From the NCBI RefSeq assembly GCF_015356755.1, contig NZ_JADFCO010000065.1, positions 607,597 through 671,596 on the forward strand: DNA of 64,000 bases, in the 5' to 3' direction. A program made the position numbers and the translations under genes. Source of the stretch: Nonlabens antarcticus. GTDB lineage: Bacteria > Bacteroidota > Bacteroidia > Flavobacteriales > Flavobacteriaceae. This document shows, piece after piece, positions 44,875 through 54,168 of this stretch; position 1 is the stretch's first letter, and the number at the start of each line of letters is the position of its first letter. Below the pieces are notes generated by a model. It saw nothing but the letters and a program-made list of their open reading frames with translations, had not been told where the DNA came from and searched no databases.

Positions 44875-46454
44875 AAAAACGATACCTTCTTTACCCGTTA
44901 TTTCTAGGAATATTCTTCAGTTTAGGTATTTTACTAGGTAACTTATTGTCAGCAAACGGATCAGATAATAGTTTTGTATCCGTGGGCAGTGCAAAGAAGC
45001 GTAAGCTGAACAGGTTGATAGATATTATTGACCAACGGTATGTGGATGAGGTAAATACAGATAGCATTGTTGATGTAGCGGTTAACGGCATTTTACAAAA
45101 TCTAGATCCGCATTCTGTTTACATCTCAACGGATGAAGCAGAAGCTGTAGCAGATGATTTGAGAGGGAATTTTGTAGGGATAGGAATTCGTTATTTTGTG
45201 ACGAGAGATACTATCTCTGTGCTTTCCACCATCAGTAAAGGACCTAGTGAGAAAGCTGGGATCAAGAGTGGCGATAAAATCCTATTTATGGATGGAAAAC
45301 CATTGTATGGTGAAAATAAAATATCTACAGATGCGCTAAAGGGAGCGTCAGGAAGCAAACTAATTCTAGGCGTCTTAAAACCAGGAGATACCTCTATCGT
45401 TAATGTTCCAGTAACGAGGGGCGAGGTATCAATTGAAAGTGTGGAAGCAGCTTATATGCTCAATGAAAAGCTGGGCTATATAAAAGTCAATCGCTTTGCA
45501 GAAACAACAAATGCAGAATTTCATCGTGCGGTTTTAAAGCTTGAGAAAAAAGGAGCTACTCAACTTGCCGTGGACTTGCAAGACAATCCTGGCGGTATTC
45601 TAAGTGCTGCCATAGAAATGGCTGACGAATTTCTAAAAAAAGGCCAGCTTATTCTTTTTCAAAAAGACCGGAAAAATAATAGAAAAGATAGTTATGCGAC
45701 TAGCGCAGGCGATTTTGAAGATAAAAAAGTTTTTATTCTGATCAATGAGAATAGCGCGAGTGCCAGTGAAGTTGTTGCAGGTGCTTTACAAGACAATGAC
45801 AAAGGGACAATTATAGGCAGACGCAGCTTTGGAAAAGGGTTAGTACAACAAGAAATGCAACTGGGTGATGGTAGTGCAGTGAGATTAACGGTAGCGCGTT
45901 ATTACACACCTACTGGACGCAGCATCCAGCGACCCTATAATAAAGGAAACGAAGATTATTTCAATGAGTATTTGAAACGTTATGAAAATGGAGAATTAAC
46001 TGATAAGGATAATATTGAAGTTAACGATTCGTTGCGCTACACCACACCAGGAGGGAAGGTAGTTTATGGAGGAGGAGGAATTATTCCCGATGTTTTTGTT
46101 GCAGGACCTAAAAGCTATGAAAATCAAACGCTAGAATTCTTTGCTCGTACAGGATATGCAGACCGCGTAGCAAATGATTATTTACAACACGAGGGAAGGT
46201 ATTTAAGAAACATGTCTAAAAGGGAATTTACGAACGACTACAAAGTTCCAGAAACCTTGCTATTATCTTTTTATCAATTTGCACGCAGGTACAGCAGTTC
46301 ATTGCGATTGACTGGCAATCGTGATTACATAGCGTTATTGATAAAGGCTTCCCTCGCAGAGCAATTGTATGGAACAGAACTCAAGATCAAATTATTGAAT
46401 TCTAAAAGTTCTATAATTGACCGGCTCTTAGAATTGAGTAAGGAAGCATACTAA
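44871..46454 (+). CDS. C-terminal processing protease (S41)
   Basis: 527 residues: N-terminal membrane anchor (YLLYPLFLGIFFSLGILLG), PDZ domain (about 95-180, DDLRGNFVGIGIRY), and the S41 peptidase core with NENSASASEVVAGALQDND holding the catalytic Ser near 295 and GRRSFGKGLVQQEMQ holding the Lys near 323. The extra C-terminal 110 residues (about 415-527) are typical of Bacteroidota CtpA. It trims envelope proteins near their C-terminus. Coupled to the dCMP deaminase gene by ATGA. Its stop overlaps the stop of the convergent small gene. Confidence 0.94.
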   Translation: MKKRYLLYPLFLGIFFSLGILLGNLLSANGSDNSFVSVGSAKKRKLNRLIDIIDQRYVDEVNTDSIVDVAVNGILQNLDPHSVYISTDEAEAVADDLRGNFVGIGIRYFVTRDTISVLSTISKGPSEKAGIKSGDKILFMDGKPLYGENKISTDALKGASGSKLILGVLKPGDTSIVNVPVTRGEVSIESVEAAYMLNEKLGYIKVNRFAETTNAEFHRAVLKLEKKGATQLAVDLQDNPGGILSAAIEMADEFLKKGQLILFQKDRKNNRKDSYATSAGDFEDKKVFILINENSASASEVVAGALQDNDKGTIIGRRSFGKGLVQQEMQLGDGSAVRLTVARYYTPTGRSIQRPYNKGNEDYFNEYLKRYENGELTDKDNIEVNDSLRYTTPGGKVVYGGGGIIPDVFVAGPKSYENQTLEFFARTGYADRVANDYLQHEGRYLRNMSKREFTNDYKVPETLLLSFYQFARRYSSSLRLTGNRDYIALLIKASLAEQLYGTELKIKLLNSKSSIIDRLLELSKEAY

Positions 46455-46648
46455 GACTCCTGTTTCTCCTTGATTTTATAGGAAATTAGAAGAATACTCA
46501 TCAAAATTACCACGCAAAGGGCGGCAACAATGCTGATTACAGCCACCTGGCTCTCGCCTGCAAAAAGATGAGAAAAGTTAAGTTTAAATGTATTGAATAC
46601 AATACTGGCAACTGCCAAAAGCATGATTCCGTAAGTAACGTATTTCAT
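46451..46648 (-). CDS. Small two-helix membrane protein
   Basis: 65 residues with two hydrophobic helices (YGIMLLAVASIVFNTF and VISIVAALCVVILMSILLIS) and a charged C-terminus (KIKEKQES). No family was recognised. It starts 2 nt after the MarC-family gene on the same strand, so it is likely translated with it. Its TAG shares bases with the TAA of the convergent protease gene. Confidence 0.75.
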   Translation of the reverse strand: MKYVTYGIMLLAVASIVFNTFKLNFSHLFAGESQVAVISIVAALCVVILMSILLISYKIKEKQES

Positions 46649-46650
46649 AA

Positions 46651-47253
46651 TTAAAATAATTCTTTAATGTTAGTCGCAAATAGTTTTACAGCTATCGCAA
46701 GCAAGATAACTCCAAAGATTTTTCTAAGCACATTTATACCTTGTTTTCCTAATACTTTATCAATTCTACCGGAATTTTTAAGTACCACGTAAACAAAAAT
46801 ACTGTTGATGAGAATGGCAATTATAATATTAATGGCGCTGTATTCTGATCGCAGCGATAATACCGAGGTTAAAGTACCTGCTCCAGCAATCAATGGAAAA
46901 GCGATAGGAATAATAGCAGCTGTTTCTGGTTCTTCATCCCGGTAGAGCTGGATGCCCAGAATCATTTCTAGTGCAATAAAAAAGATAATGAATGCACCCG
47001 CCACAGCAAAGGAATTCACATCTATACCTATAAGATGCAGCATGCTTTCTCCCACAAACATAAATCCTATCATTAATACAGCGGCAACTATAGTTGCTTT
47101 CTCACTTTGAACGTGACCCACCTTACGTCGCAAATCCACAATAATAGGTATGCTTCCAGTAATGTCTATGACGGCAAAAAGCACCATTGTGGCGGTGAAA
47201 ATTTCCTTCAAATTCACGGAATTAAAAATCTCTGAAATCAAACTTAAATTCAT
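46651..47253 (-). CDS. MarC-family membrane protein
   Basis: About 200 residues from the ATG at 47253; a TTG at 47277 would add 8 charged residues. Six membrane helices, with TMVLFAVIDITGSIPII at the start and PIAFPLIAGAGTLTSVLSLR carrying the conserved MarC signature. Members were named after a multiple-antibiotic-resistance locus, but a resistance role is not established. It forms an operon with the 65-residue membrane protein. Confidence 0.9.
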   Translation of the reverse strand: MNLSLISEIFNSVNLKEIFTATMVLFAVIDITGSIPIIVDLRRKVGHVQSEKATIVAAVLMIGFMFVGESMLHLIGIDVNSFAVAGAFIIFFIALEMILGIQLYRDEEPETAAIIPIAFPLIAGAGTLTSVLSLRSEYSAINIIIAILINSIFVYVVLKNSGRIDKVLGKQGINVLRKIFGVILLAIAVKLFATNIKELF

Positions 47254-47678
47254 GGCACTCTTTTTTTCGGCGTGCAAAAGTACTGCGGTTTAGTATTTTA
47301 ATGGTAAGACCGTGAGGTTAAATTTGCGTTATTAATCTGGCTATATTACGGTTTTACAACTCTTCTTAAATTGCATGAGATACAAGATATATGGAATGAG
47401 GAATGAACTATGCGGACTATAGATGCTAGAACCAAATTGTCATTGGCATCGTTCGTTCTATTAGGATATAATTAGAATGTCAAACAAGGAACCCAATTAA
47501 GCCCTGATATCGATTATTTGAAGAATATGACGATGGCGAATTAGTCTGTTATCAAAATCAGTTTCCAGTTTAAATATTACAAATACTGAAGACCATCTGA
47601 CTTTTAATGAATAAGAGTTGGAATGCTAAATGTCAAACTTTGAAAAACCCATACTTCATACAGCTGTGAAACTCCTCG

Positions 47679-47686
47679 TATCTTTG
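47679..47686 (+). promoter_or_regulatory. Putative -7 promoter box of the DUF3109 gene
   Basis: TATCTTTG, ending 18 nt before the ATG at 47705. The remaining 400 bp back to the MarC gene show nothing I can support. Confidence 0.6.
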
Positions 47687-47704
47687 CATCTTCAAAAAGC
47701 GACT

Positions 47705-48277
47705 ATGTTCCAACTGGGCAAGACTATTATTTCTGATGATGTGTTAGACAAAGACTTTGTCTGTAATCTCACAGCTTGTAAAGGCGTTTGCTGTGTTGCC
47801 GGTGAGGCTGGAGCACCACTGGAACAAAAAGAGCTTGATATATTAGACCGGGAATATGAGAATATAAAACCGTATTTAAGACCTGAAGGAATCGCTGCTA
47901 TTGAAGCACAGGGAACCTGGATCGAGCGTGAAAACGGAGAATTAGAAACTACTCTGGTAAATGATGCAGAATGTGCTTATGCGACCTTCAAAGATGATGG
48001 TACCGCACTTTGCGGGATCGAGGCGGCCTATCGCGATGGGGCAACGCCTTTTTATAAGCCCATCTCATGTCATTTGTATCCCGTACGTCTGCAAGAATAT
48101 ACAGACTTTACCGCTGTGAATTACCACAAATGGCAAATATGCGATGCTGCCTGTACGTTGGGTGAAGAGTTGAATGTTCCTGTTTACAAATTTCTTGAAG
48201 AAGCGCTGATTAGAAAATTTGGCAAAAAGTGGTTCCGGGAACTGACGGAGATTGCGGAGACGAAGAGTTCCTTATAG
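47705..48277 (+). CDS. DUF3109-family protein
   Basis: 190 residues from the ATG at 47705; upstream in-frame codons exist but precede the -7 box. It carries a cysteine-rich N-terminus (FVCNLTACKGVCCVAGEAG) and further Cys in CGIEAA, ISCHLYPVRL and ICDAACTLG, matching the DUF3109 family, probably a metal-cluster-binding protein (inference from the Cys spacing). Function is unknown. Confidence 0.85.
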   Translation: MFQLGKTIISDDVLDKDFVCNLTACKGVCCVAGEAGAPLEQKELDILDREYENIKPYLRPEGIAAIEAQGTWIERENGELETTLVNDAECAYATFKDDGTALCGIEAAYRDGATPFYKPISCHLYPVRLQEYTDFTAVNYHKWQICDAACTLGEELNVPVYKFLEEALIRKFGKKWFRELTEIAETKSSL

Positions 48278-48517
48278 TATTTATTTTGCCTTGCGATTAG
48301 CTGCTGGAGATCAAGGAACAGTTAGAAGTTATAGTTCACTATAATCCAATTTCTTCGTTCTGTCTATTTTCTGAATGTTGGGCCTAGATCATATTGGCAT
48401 AAAGTAGCAATGCTGATGATTTTCAATAAATCTTTTTGCGTGAGGGATTGTAGTGGAAATCCTTTTTAAAGCTGCGTATGAAATACGTAGTTGTAAAAAG
48501 ATTGTAACGCAAAGCCC

Positions 48518-48543
48518 GACCGTCACGCCATAGCGTGGTGGTC
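48518..48543. repeat. GC-rich REP-like hairpin
   Basis: Inverted repeat GACCGTCACGC / GCGTGGTGGTC with a 4-nt loop CATA; the two non-Watson-Crick pairs are G-T wobbles. GTCACGCC is also directly repeated around it. It stands out by GC content in a 394-bp intergenic gap. Confidence 0.7.
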
Positions 48544-48619
48544 ACGCCCAGAAATGTACGTTAACAGTAATAAAACTTCTCAATTTTATAGCTCTGATGC
48601 TCACTTTATCCCACTAAAA

Positions 48620-48650
48620 AAGCCGTCTAATCACATAAATTAGACGGCTT
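48620..48650 (-). terminator. Terminator of the nrd operon
   Basis: Perfect 12-bp stem AAGCCGTCTAAT / ATTAGACGGCTT with a 7-nt loop, followed by a T run on the minus strand, 22 nt after the nrdA stop. Confidence 0.9.
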
Positions 48651-48671
48651 CTCAAAATAATTATAAGGTTC

Positions 48672-50459
48672 TTATGCCTCGCAGCTCACACAGTCTTTCT
48701 TCTGCTTGAATTTTTGAGCGGCGTTCATACTGTGTTGGTAATAGAGAGATTTCAGCCCCAATTTCCAGGCAGCAATATGAATCTTATTAACATCTTTAGT
48801 GGACATGTCTGGATGAACAATAATGTTAACAGACTGTCCCTGATCAATGTGATTTTGACGATTTGCTGCTTGATAGATAATATCCATCTGATCAATCTCA
48901 CTATAGGTTCTGAATACAGCCTTTTCCTCATCAGATAGGAAATCGAGATGTTGCACGCTACCATCATAGTTACGTATGTCATGCCAGACTTCCTGGGTAT
49001 TCATTCCCTTTTCTTCCAATAACTCTACGAGGTACGGGTTTTTGATGGTCGTCTTAATTTTGGCAATATCTTTTACATATATGTTTGACCAGATGGGTTC
49101 AATTCCCTGAGAAACCTGACCTAATATAAAGGCACTAGATGTGGTAGGAGCTACTGCATTAAGCGTTGCGTTTCTACGGCCATAGCCTTTAAGAAGTTCT
49201 GGCTCGCCAAATTTTTGAGCAAGTTCTTCACTTGCTTTGTAACTCTTATCCTTAAGTGTTTTAAATATCTTACTGTTAAGGTCAAATGCTTCCTGACTGT
49301 TGAATGCGAGATTTCTGGATTGTAATAAAGAATGCCATCCTAGTGCACCTAGTCCCAGTGATCTGTTTTCTTTAGCAAATTTGTAGGCACGTTCCATAAA
49401 TAGGAATGTTTGTCTATCTTCTAATTTGTCAGAATCACGATAAACCTCTAGTTTCTCTAAAAACTCTGTGATAACAGCGTCTAGAAAATAAACCATGGTT
49501 TCAACCGCATCTGTATCCTTCCATTTGTCGTACTCAAGCAAGTTGATGCTCGACAATACACATACGAACGACCATTCGTCACTTGAGGGCAACATGATCT
49601 CTGTACATAGATTGCTGGCATGTATTTTCAAGTTTTTATCCTGATAAACATCTGCTGCATTATCATTTGCATTATCAGTAAAGAAAATGTAGGGATAACC
49701 CATCTCACCTCGAGATTGAAGCACGCGAGCCCACAGGGTACGCTTTTCTTCATCGCCAGCGATCATTTGTTCCATCCACTCGTTAGTCACTGTTACACCA
49801 TGTGTAAGTTCTTGAATGGGGTTTCCTTCTGTTCCTATTTCTAAAAACTCCTTGATGTCTTTATGTTCGATGGGAAGGTATGGAGAGAAACGGCCACGAC
49901 GCACAGATCCTTGACTCACAACATCAACCATGGATTCAAACAACCTCATAATATGAACCGCGCCTGAAGCCTCACCATTATTTTTAATGGGTGCCCCTCT
50001 AGGGCGTATTTTACCAAAATAACCCGAAGTACCGCCACCTAGTTTTGACATCATGCCAACCTCTGATTGGGAGTAAAGTATATTACCTATGTCATCGTTT
50101 ATATGAGACCCAAAACAACTGATAGGAAGACCACGACGCTGACCAAAGTTAGACCATACCGGTGAGGCGAGTGAATAGAAACCGTCACTCATGTATCCAA
50201 AAAATTTGTCTGCATACCCGGGAATCTGCAATATCTCTTCTGCACGCTCTGCAATCTCACGTATACGACCTTCTGGTGTTGCACCAGGTGTAAGATATCC
50301 AGCGGTTAGAAAATCGCGGCTGTTCTTGTTAAGCCACTGGAATCCTTCTTCTTCCTGTGGTTTTGTGTTACTAAATGTGTCTTTTCTCGCGTCAACGAGT
50401 TTCTGGTGGGCATCAACTTTCTGTTGTTCCTTCTGTGTTGTCGTGTTGTTTTCTCTCAT
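48672..50459 (-). CDS. nrdA: Ribonucleotide reductase class I, large subunit without ATP-cone
   Basis: 595 residues. The catalytic core holds NLCTEIMLPSSDEW with the N-x-C-x-E active-site motif, LPISCFGSHINDDI, GGGTSGYFGKIRPRG, VRRGRFSPYLPIEH, and a C-terminal CVSCEA redox pair. It lacks the N-terminal ATP-cone found in most NrdA proteins, so it is shorter than the usual 750 or so residues. The cone is instead on NrdB (next gene). It reduces ribonucleoside diphosphates to deoxyribonucleotides. The gene starts 2 nt after nrdB. Confidence 0.94.
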   Translation of the reverse strand: MRENNTTTQKEQQKVDAHQKLVDARKDTFSNTKPQEEEGFQWLNKNSRDFLTAGYLTPGATPEGRIREIAERAEEILQIPGYADKFFGYMSDGFYSLASPVWSNFGQRRGLPISCFGSHINDDIGNILYSQSEVGMMSKLGGGTSGYFGKIRPRGAPIKNNGEASGAVHIMRLFESMVDVVSQGSVRRGRFSPYLPIEHKDIKEFLEIGTEGNPIQELTHGVTVTNEWMEQMIAGDEEKRTLWARVLQSRGEMGYPYIFFTDNANDNAADVYQDKNLKIHASNLCTEIMLPSSDEWSFVCVLSSINLLEYDKWKDTDAVETMVYFLDAVITEFLEKLEVYRDSDKLEDRQTFLFMERAYKFAKENRSLGLGALGWHSLLQSRNLAFNSQEAFDLNSKIFKTLKDKSYKASEELAQKFGEPELLKGYGRRNATLNAVAPTTSSAFILGQVSQGIEPIWSNIYVKDIAKIKTTIKNPYLVELLEEKGMNTQEVWHDIRNYDGSVQHLDFLSDEEKAVFRTYSEIDQMDIIYQAANRQNHIDQGQSVNIIVHPDMSTKDVNKIHIAAWKLGLKSLYYQHSMNAAQKFKQKKDCVSCEA

Positions 50460-50461
50460 AA

Positions 50462-51736
50462 TTAAAATAGGTCGTCTTTAGTTACACTTTGCGCTCTTTT
50501 GGTATAGTTGATGGATCTCTTTACAAAGAAATCTCCATGTTTTGTTCCTATAATTTCATCGTCAAACCATTCTGTTTGTGCGATAAGTTCCTCGTCGATC
50601 TCAAACACTTTCTCGATGCCTATGCTCACGAGAGAATTGTTGAATCGGTTTTTGATAAATTCGTTGACTACCGCTTTAGGTAGGAAATCCAGTTCTCCTT
50701 CTTCAAAGATCCAGTCCACAAGGGCACTTTCTGATTCAAAGGATTTGATACACATTTGTTTGATGCGCTCATGGTATTCTTCTGTAAACCATTCTGGTTG
50801 CTCATCGCGCAATATTCTGATCAGATCAATACCAAAGTCGCCGTGGATCTGCTCTTCCTTACTGGTTGCTTCTACAACATTGGAAATTCCCTTCAACATA
50901 TTCTTGTGCTTGTTAAAGCCCATGATGATAAGAAACTGAGAAAACAGGGATACGTGTTCAATGAATAACGAGAACAATAGTACCGCCTCTGCATAGCTTT
51001 GGTTATCGTCTGCCTTAGAATTGCGCAAGGCTGTTTCCAGATACTGCACCCGTTTCATGATGACCGGTTTTTTCTTAAGATTTTTGAACTCCTCGTTCAA
51101 TCCTAAAATTTCGATAAGATGCGAATAAGCATCTGCATGGCGCACTTCACTTTCTGCAAACGTAGAACCTACGGCACCTATTTCTGGCTTAGGCATGCGG
51201 TGGTATAGATCGCCCCAGAATGATTTTACTGCAATCTCGATTTGGGAAATGGCTAGCATGGTATTCTTGATCGCACTGCGCTCTAGATCAGTCAATCCAG
51301 ATTTAAAATCCTGAATATCACTCGTGAAATTATATTCCGTATGGATCCAGTAGGAATGTCTAATTGCTGGAACGTAATCATACAATTGCGGATACTCGTA
51401 CGGTTTCAGGTTGACACGCTTTTCAAATATATCTGTCTTGCGTTCAACGGCGCGCTGGTTACGGTATAGAATGTAGGCTTTTGCGGCCTCGTGAAATTCC
51501 GTTTCCATCAGTTTATTTTCTACGATATCTTGTACCTGTTCAATAGTAGGAATATAATTGGGATCCACTTTTTGACGGTCCATTAGGGTTTTGTAAACGG
51601 CAAGAGCAACATTTTGCGCAGCTTCCTGTGTGCCAGAATTGACAGCCTTCATTGCCTTCAGTACTGCATTTGTGATCTTGTCAAGCGTAAAAGTCTTAAC
51701 GCTAAAATCTCTCTTCCTTATGTATGTAATTTCCAT
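50462..51736 (-). CDS. nrdB: Ribonucleotide reductase class I radical subunit with N-terminal ATP-cone
   Basis: 424 residues. Residues 1-95 are an ATP-cone (ITYIRKRDFSVKTFTLDKI, AAKAYILYRNQRAVERKT), the allosteric dATP/ATP sensor normally carried by NrdA. The rest is the ferritin-like radical domain with metal ligands in EVRHADAYSHLIE, EHVSLFSQFLI and EQIHGDFGIDL and the radical-transfer tail. This arrangement is known from Leeuwenhoekiella blandensis, where dATP binding to NrdB drives its own oligomerisation and inhibition. nrdB precedes nrdA by 2 nt. No TAnnTTTG box was found in the 150 nt upstream. Confidence 0.95.
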   Translation of the reverse strand: MEITYIRKRDFSVKTFTLDKITNAVLKAMKAVNSGTQEAAQNVALAVYKTLMDRQKVDPNYIPTIEQVQDIVENKLMETEFHEAAKAYILYRNQRAVERKTDIFEKRVNLKPYEYPQLYDYVPAIRHSYWIHTEYNFTSDIQDFKSGLTDLERSAIKNTMLAISQIEIAVKSFWGDLYHRMPKPEIGAVGSTFAESEVRHADAYSHLIEILGLNEEFKNLKKKPVIMKRVQYLETALRNSKADDNQSYAEAVLLFSLFIEHVSLFSQFLIIMGFNKHKNMLKGISNVVEATSKEEQIHGDFGIDLIRILRDEQPEWFTEEYHERIKQMCIKSFESESALVDWIFEEGELDFLPKAVVNEFIKNRFNNSLVSIGIEKVFEIDEELIAQTEWFDDEIIGTKHGDFFVKRSINYTKRAQSVTKDDLF

Positions 51737-51935
51737 CTGAACTGGGTATTTCTATTGAAATTTAAAATTCGGTATTGATGAGTGCATTTGCCGCCTATTC
51801 GTGATTCCTTTCTTCAGATTTTATCAACATACGTTTGAGGCTAGAATGAGACTGAAAACATCGATGTTAGTAGTCCGTTTCGTACGCTTGAACGCTGCAT
51901 TAATCTGTGTGTTGTTAACAGGTCTAACGGGAGTT

Positions 51936-51951
51936 CGCTTTCGCGAAAGCG
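51936..51951. repeat. Dispersed palindrome (intergenic, upstream of nrdB)
   Basis: Exact 16-bp palindrome in the 622-bp gap between the divergent nrd operon and the PA2169-type gene. Nothing else in the gap was recognised. Confidence 0.95.
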
Positions 51952-52358
51952 TCATATCACACCATAGATCTGCTATAAAGGCATCACTTTTTAATCATAT
52001 CTTTTCTGTAACAAATGGATCTAGGTTTAGAATCAAAAAAAGGTAATCGATTGATAGTAGGTGCCTTGTAATCGCATTGTGAATTTTTCATGTTATCAAC
52101 AAGCAACAGAACCAAATTGTACAGATGGGTTTGCTAGCTGTCAGCACTTTAAAGTCACCGCTAAAATCCTACACACTATGTCGATACAAATAGAATTGAA
52201 TAACCAACTAAATAGTTAAACAATTTAATAGTATTCTGATTTCAATCTGCCATTCGTTAATAACTCCACAATTATTAGCCAAAGCATTATTAATTACGCA
52301 ACGAAACACTGGTTATGGTTGTAGATTAGCTATATAATTAACAACTAAAACAACTATC

Positions 52359-52805
52359 ATGAGTTATACAGACGAAGTAGGAAAAAAATTAAATGCGTTA
52401 TTAGAAAAAAATTATGATGCAGAAGCAGGTTACAAAACTGCAAAAGATCAAGTAGATAATGCGGAATTAAAAGGATTCTTTGGCCAACAAGCTCAGGAAC
52501 GTTACAACTTCGGCCATGAATTAAAAGCCGAAATGAAAAGCTTCGGACAAGAACCTAATAAAGGAACGAGTCTAGCAGGTGATGCACACCGCGGGTGGAT
52601 GAAAATTAAATCTACCTTCTCCTCTGATGAGGCAGAAAGCGTACTGGAAGAAGCAGTACGAGGTGAAAAAGCAGCGGTGGAAGAATATAACGATGTACTG
52701 AGCGAAAGCACTTTGCCACCTTCTACAAAAAGCGTCTTGACTAAACACCGAGACAACATACAGGCATCCTTGACGAAAGTTGAAGGAATGGAAAAAACCT
52801 GGTAA
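52359..52805 (+). CDS. PA2169-family four-helix protein
   Basis: 148 residues, soluble, ferritin-like four-helix bundle of the PA2169 (DUF2383-type) family: YTDEVGKKLNALLEKNYDAE, YNFGHELKAEMKSFG, and AVRGEKAAVEEYNDVLS. Such proteins are often stress-induced in Bacteroidota, but activity is unknown and the metal-binding residues of true ferritins are not evident. It is a single-gene unit, with a terminator after it. Confidence 0.85.
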   Translation: MSYTDEVGKKLNALLEKNYDAEAGYKTAKDQVDNAELKGFFGQQAQERYNFGHELKAEMKSFGQEPNKGTSLAGDAHRGWMKIKSTFSSDEAESVLEEAVRGEKAAVEEYNDVLSESTLPPSTKSVLTKHRDNIQASLTKVEGMEKTW

Positions 52806-52844
52806 AATAATTTTATGAGGATCGCAAGATCTTTATAAATGGAG

Positions 52845-52876
52845 AATCCCATTTAAGCTTTGGCTTAGATGGGATT
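52845..52876 (+). terminator. Rho-independent terminator
   Basis: 14-bp stem AATCCCATTTAAGC / GCTTAGATGGGATT (one wobble) with a 4-nt loop and a T run, 40 nt after the PA2169-family stop. Confidence 0.92.
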
Positions 52877-52956
52877 TTTTTTGATTTATTGAATCTAGGA
52901 TCCCATTTGTTTTAGGTGATGGCTAAACAATTGTTTTAATTCCTTAAGTTTACGCG

Positions 52957-53724
52957 ATGATAGGAAAAACACTCATACTATATGCAGCTACATTATTCTG
53001 TTGTAGTTCATTGAGCGCTCAACAGGTTTTAAAAGTCGAATATTATTATGAAAATAATTTTTACTCAAACCATGAGATCCTTTATGTAAAGAATAATGAA
53101 GCGGTTTACATCAAACCGCCCATTCATAAGAAAGAGGAAGTGAATGTCGAAGAAAAAGAAGGAAATCACTTTGTTATTACCGGCGGTGATATTAAAACCA
53201 AGAATATTATTTACTTCTTAAACGCAACAAATAAATCCAGTACCGCCTACACGATTTCAAATGACCAGAAACGATTTTTGGTGGAGGATAAAAATTTGAA
53301 TTTAGACTGGAAGATTAGAACCGAATTTAAACAAATAGGAGACTATAAATGTCAAGTGGCTACTTTAAATTTTAGGGGTAGGGATTTCACTGCTTTTTTC
53401 ACAGATCAAATTCCTGTAAGCTACGGGCCATTCAAATTTATGGGGTTGCCAGGCTTGATTCTGGAACTTTCGACAGAAAGTTCAGACAGTTATCATACCT
53501 GGATCGCAAAAAAGATATCAAATAAGCGAGAAGATTTAATGCTTCCTTCAATAGCAGATTATGAAGTGCCAGTAATAACCCTCAAAGAATTTGAAGAACT
53601 TAGGGAGGAATTTATGGAAAATAGAAACAAAGCATCTGCTGCGAGATTGCCACAGGGAACAACGCAAACATCTAGTGTAACCACACGTTTAGGTATAGAA
53701 CGGGTTTTTGAATGGGAGAAGTAA
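52957..53724 (+). CDS. GLPGLI-family secreted protein
   Basis: 255 residues with a signal peptide (TLILYAATLFCCSSLSAQQ) and the family hallmark MGLPGLILEL near residue 167, followed by a C-terminal charged segment with RLGIERVFEWEK. GLPGLI proteins are beta-rich, exported, and found only in Bacteroidota; their function is unknown and they are often encoded near TonB-linked outer-membrane proteins, as here. Confidence 0.9.
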   Translation: MIGKTLILYAATLFCCSSLSAQQVLKVEYYYENNFYSNHEILYVKNNEAVYIKPPIHKKEEVNVEEKEGNHFVITGGDIKTKNIIYFLNATNKSSTAYTISNDQKRFLVEDKNLNLDWKIRTEFKQIGDYKCQVATLNFRGRDFTAFFTDQIPVSYGPFKFMGLPGLILELSTESSDSYHTWIAKKISNKREDLMLPSIADYEVPVITLKEFEELREEFMENRNKASAARLPQGTTQTSSVTTRLGIERVFEWEK

Positions 53725-53798
53725 ATCAATTAACCATTGTGAATAATTATAGTTAATTAACACAGTCATCAGTAAATAATTAAAAATAAATTAGGTTT

Positions 53799-53822
53799 CT
53801 TCTTACCTTCTTACCTTCTTAC
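53799..53822. repeat. Short tandem repeat (8-bp unit)
   Basis: Three exact head-to-tail copies of CTTCTTAC, with a decayed fourth, about 40 bp upstream of the small secreted-protein gene. Confidence 0.9.
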
Positions 53823-53859
53823 TTTCTTTAACTCATATTAACAATTAAAACTTTTAATT

Positions 53860-54168
53860 ATGAGAAAATTATTATTTGCCGGGCTTGCTGGAGTGTTTAT
53901 GTTGAGTAGTGGATTTATTGTTCCAGATGACATCAATTTAGAGAAAAAAGAAAAAAAATCATCTTTGATTGTCACAACCATTGAATCAATAGATAATGAG
54001 ATTGATTTTCGAAAAATTTGTCGTTACAGATTTGTAAATGAAGAGGGTGAAACGATAGATTTAATTGACTATAACGTTTCAAGCGATACGAACTGTGGAA
54101 GCAAAGCTAACGTAGATAAGGCTAAGGAGGATCACAGTTTAAAAAATCCATCAACGCAATATGAATAA
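53860..54168 (+). CDS. Small secreted protein of unknown function
   Basis: 102 residues. Signal peptide MRKLLFAGLAGVFMLSSGFI is followed by a short mature part with two Cys (FRKICRYRF and DTNCGSKANV). No family was recognised. Its TAA lies inside the next gene (8-nt overlap), so it is translated with the GLPGLI gene. It may be a companion of the GLPGLI/TonB group. Confidence 0.8.
   Translation: MRKLLFAGLAGVFMLSSGFIVPDDINLEKKEKKSSLIVTTIESIDNEIDFRKICRYRFVNEEGETIDLIDYNVSSDTNCGSKANVDKAKEDHSLKNPSTQYE

Noticed and set aside
47278..47678. Possible small RNA or gene in the 427-bp gap before the DUF3109 gene
   Set aside because: No stem-loops, promoter pair or convincing frame beyond the TATCTTTG box were found.
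51801..52046. 81-residue reading frame upstream of the PA2169-type gene, containing RFRES
   Set aside because: The RFRES comes from the intergenic palindrome itself; the frame has no family and no start signals.
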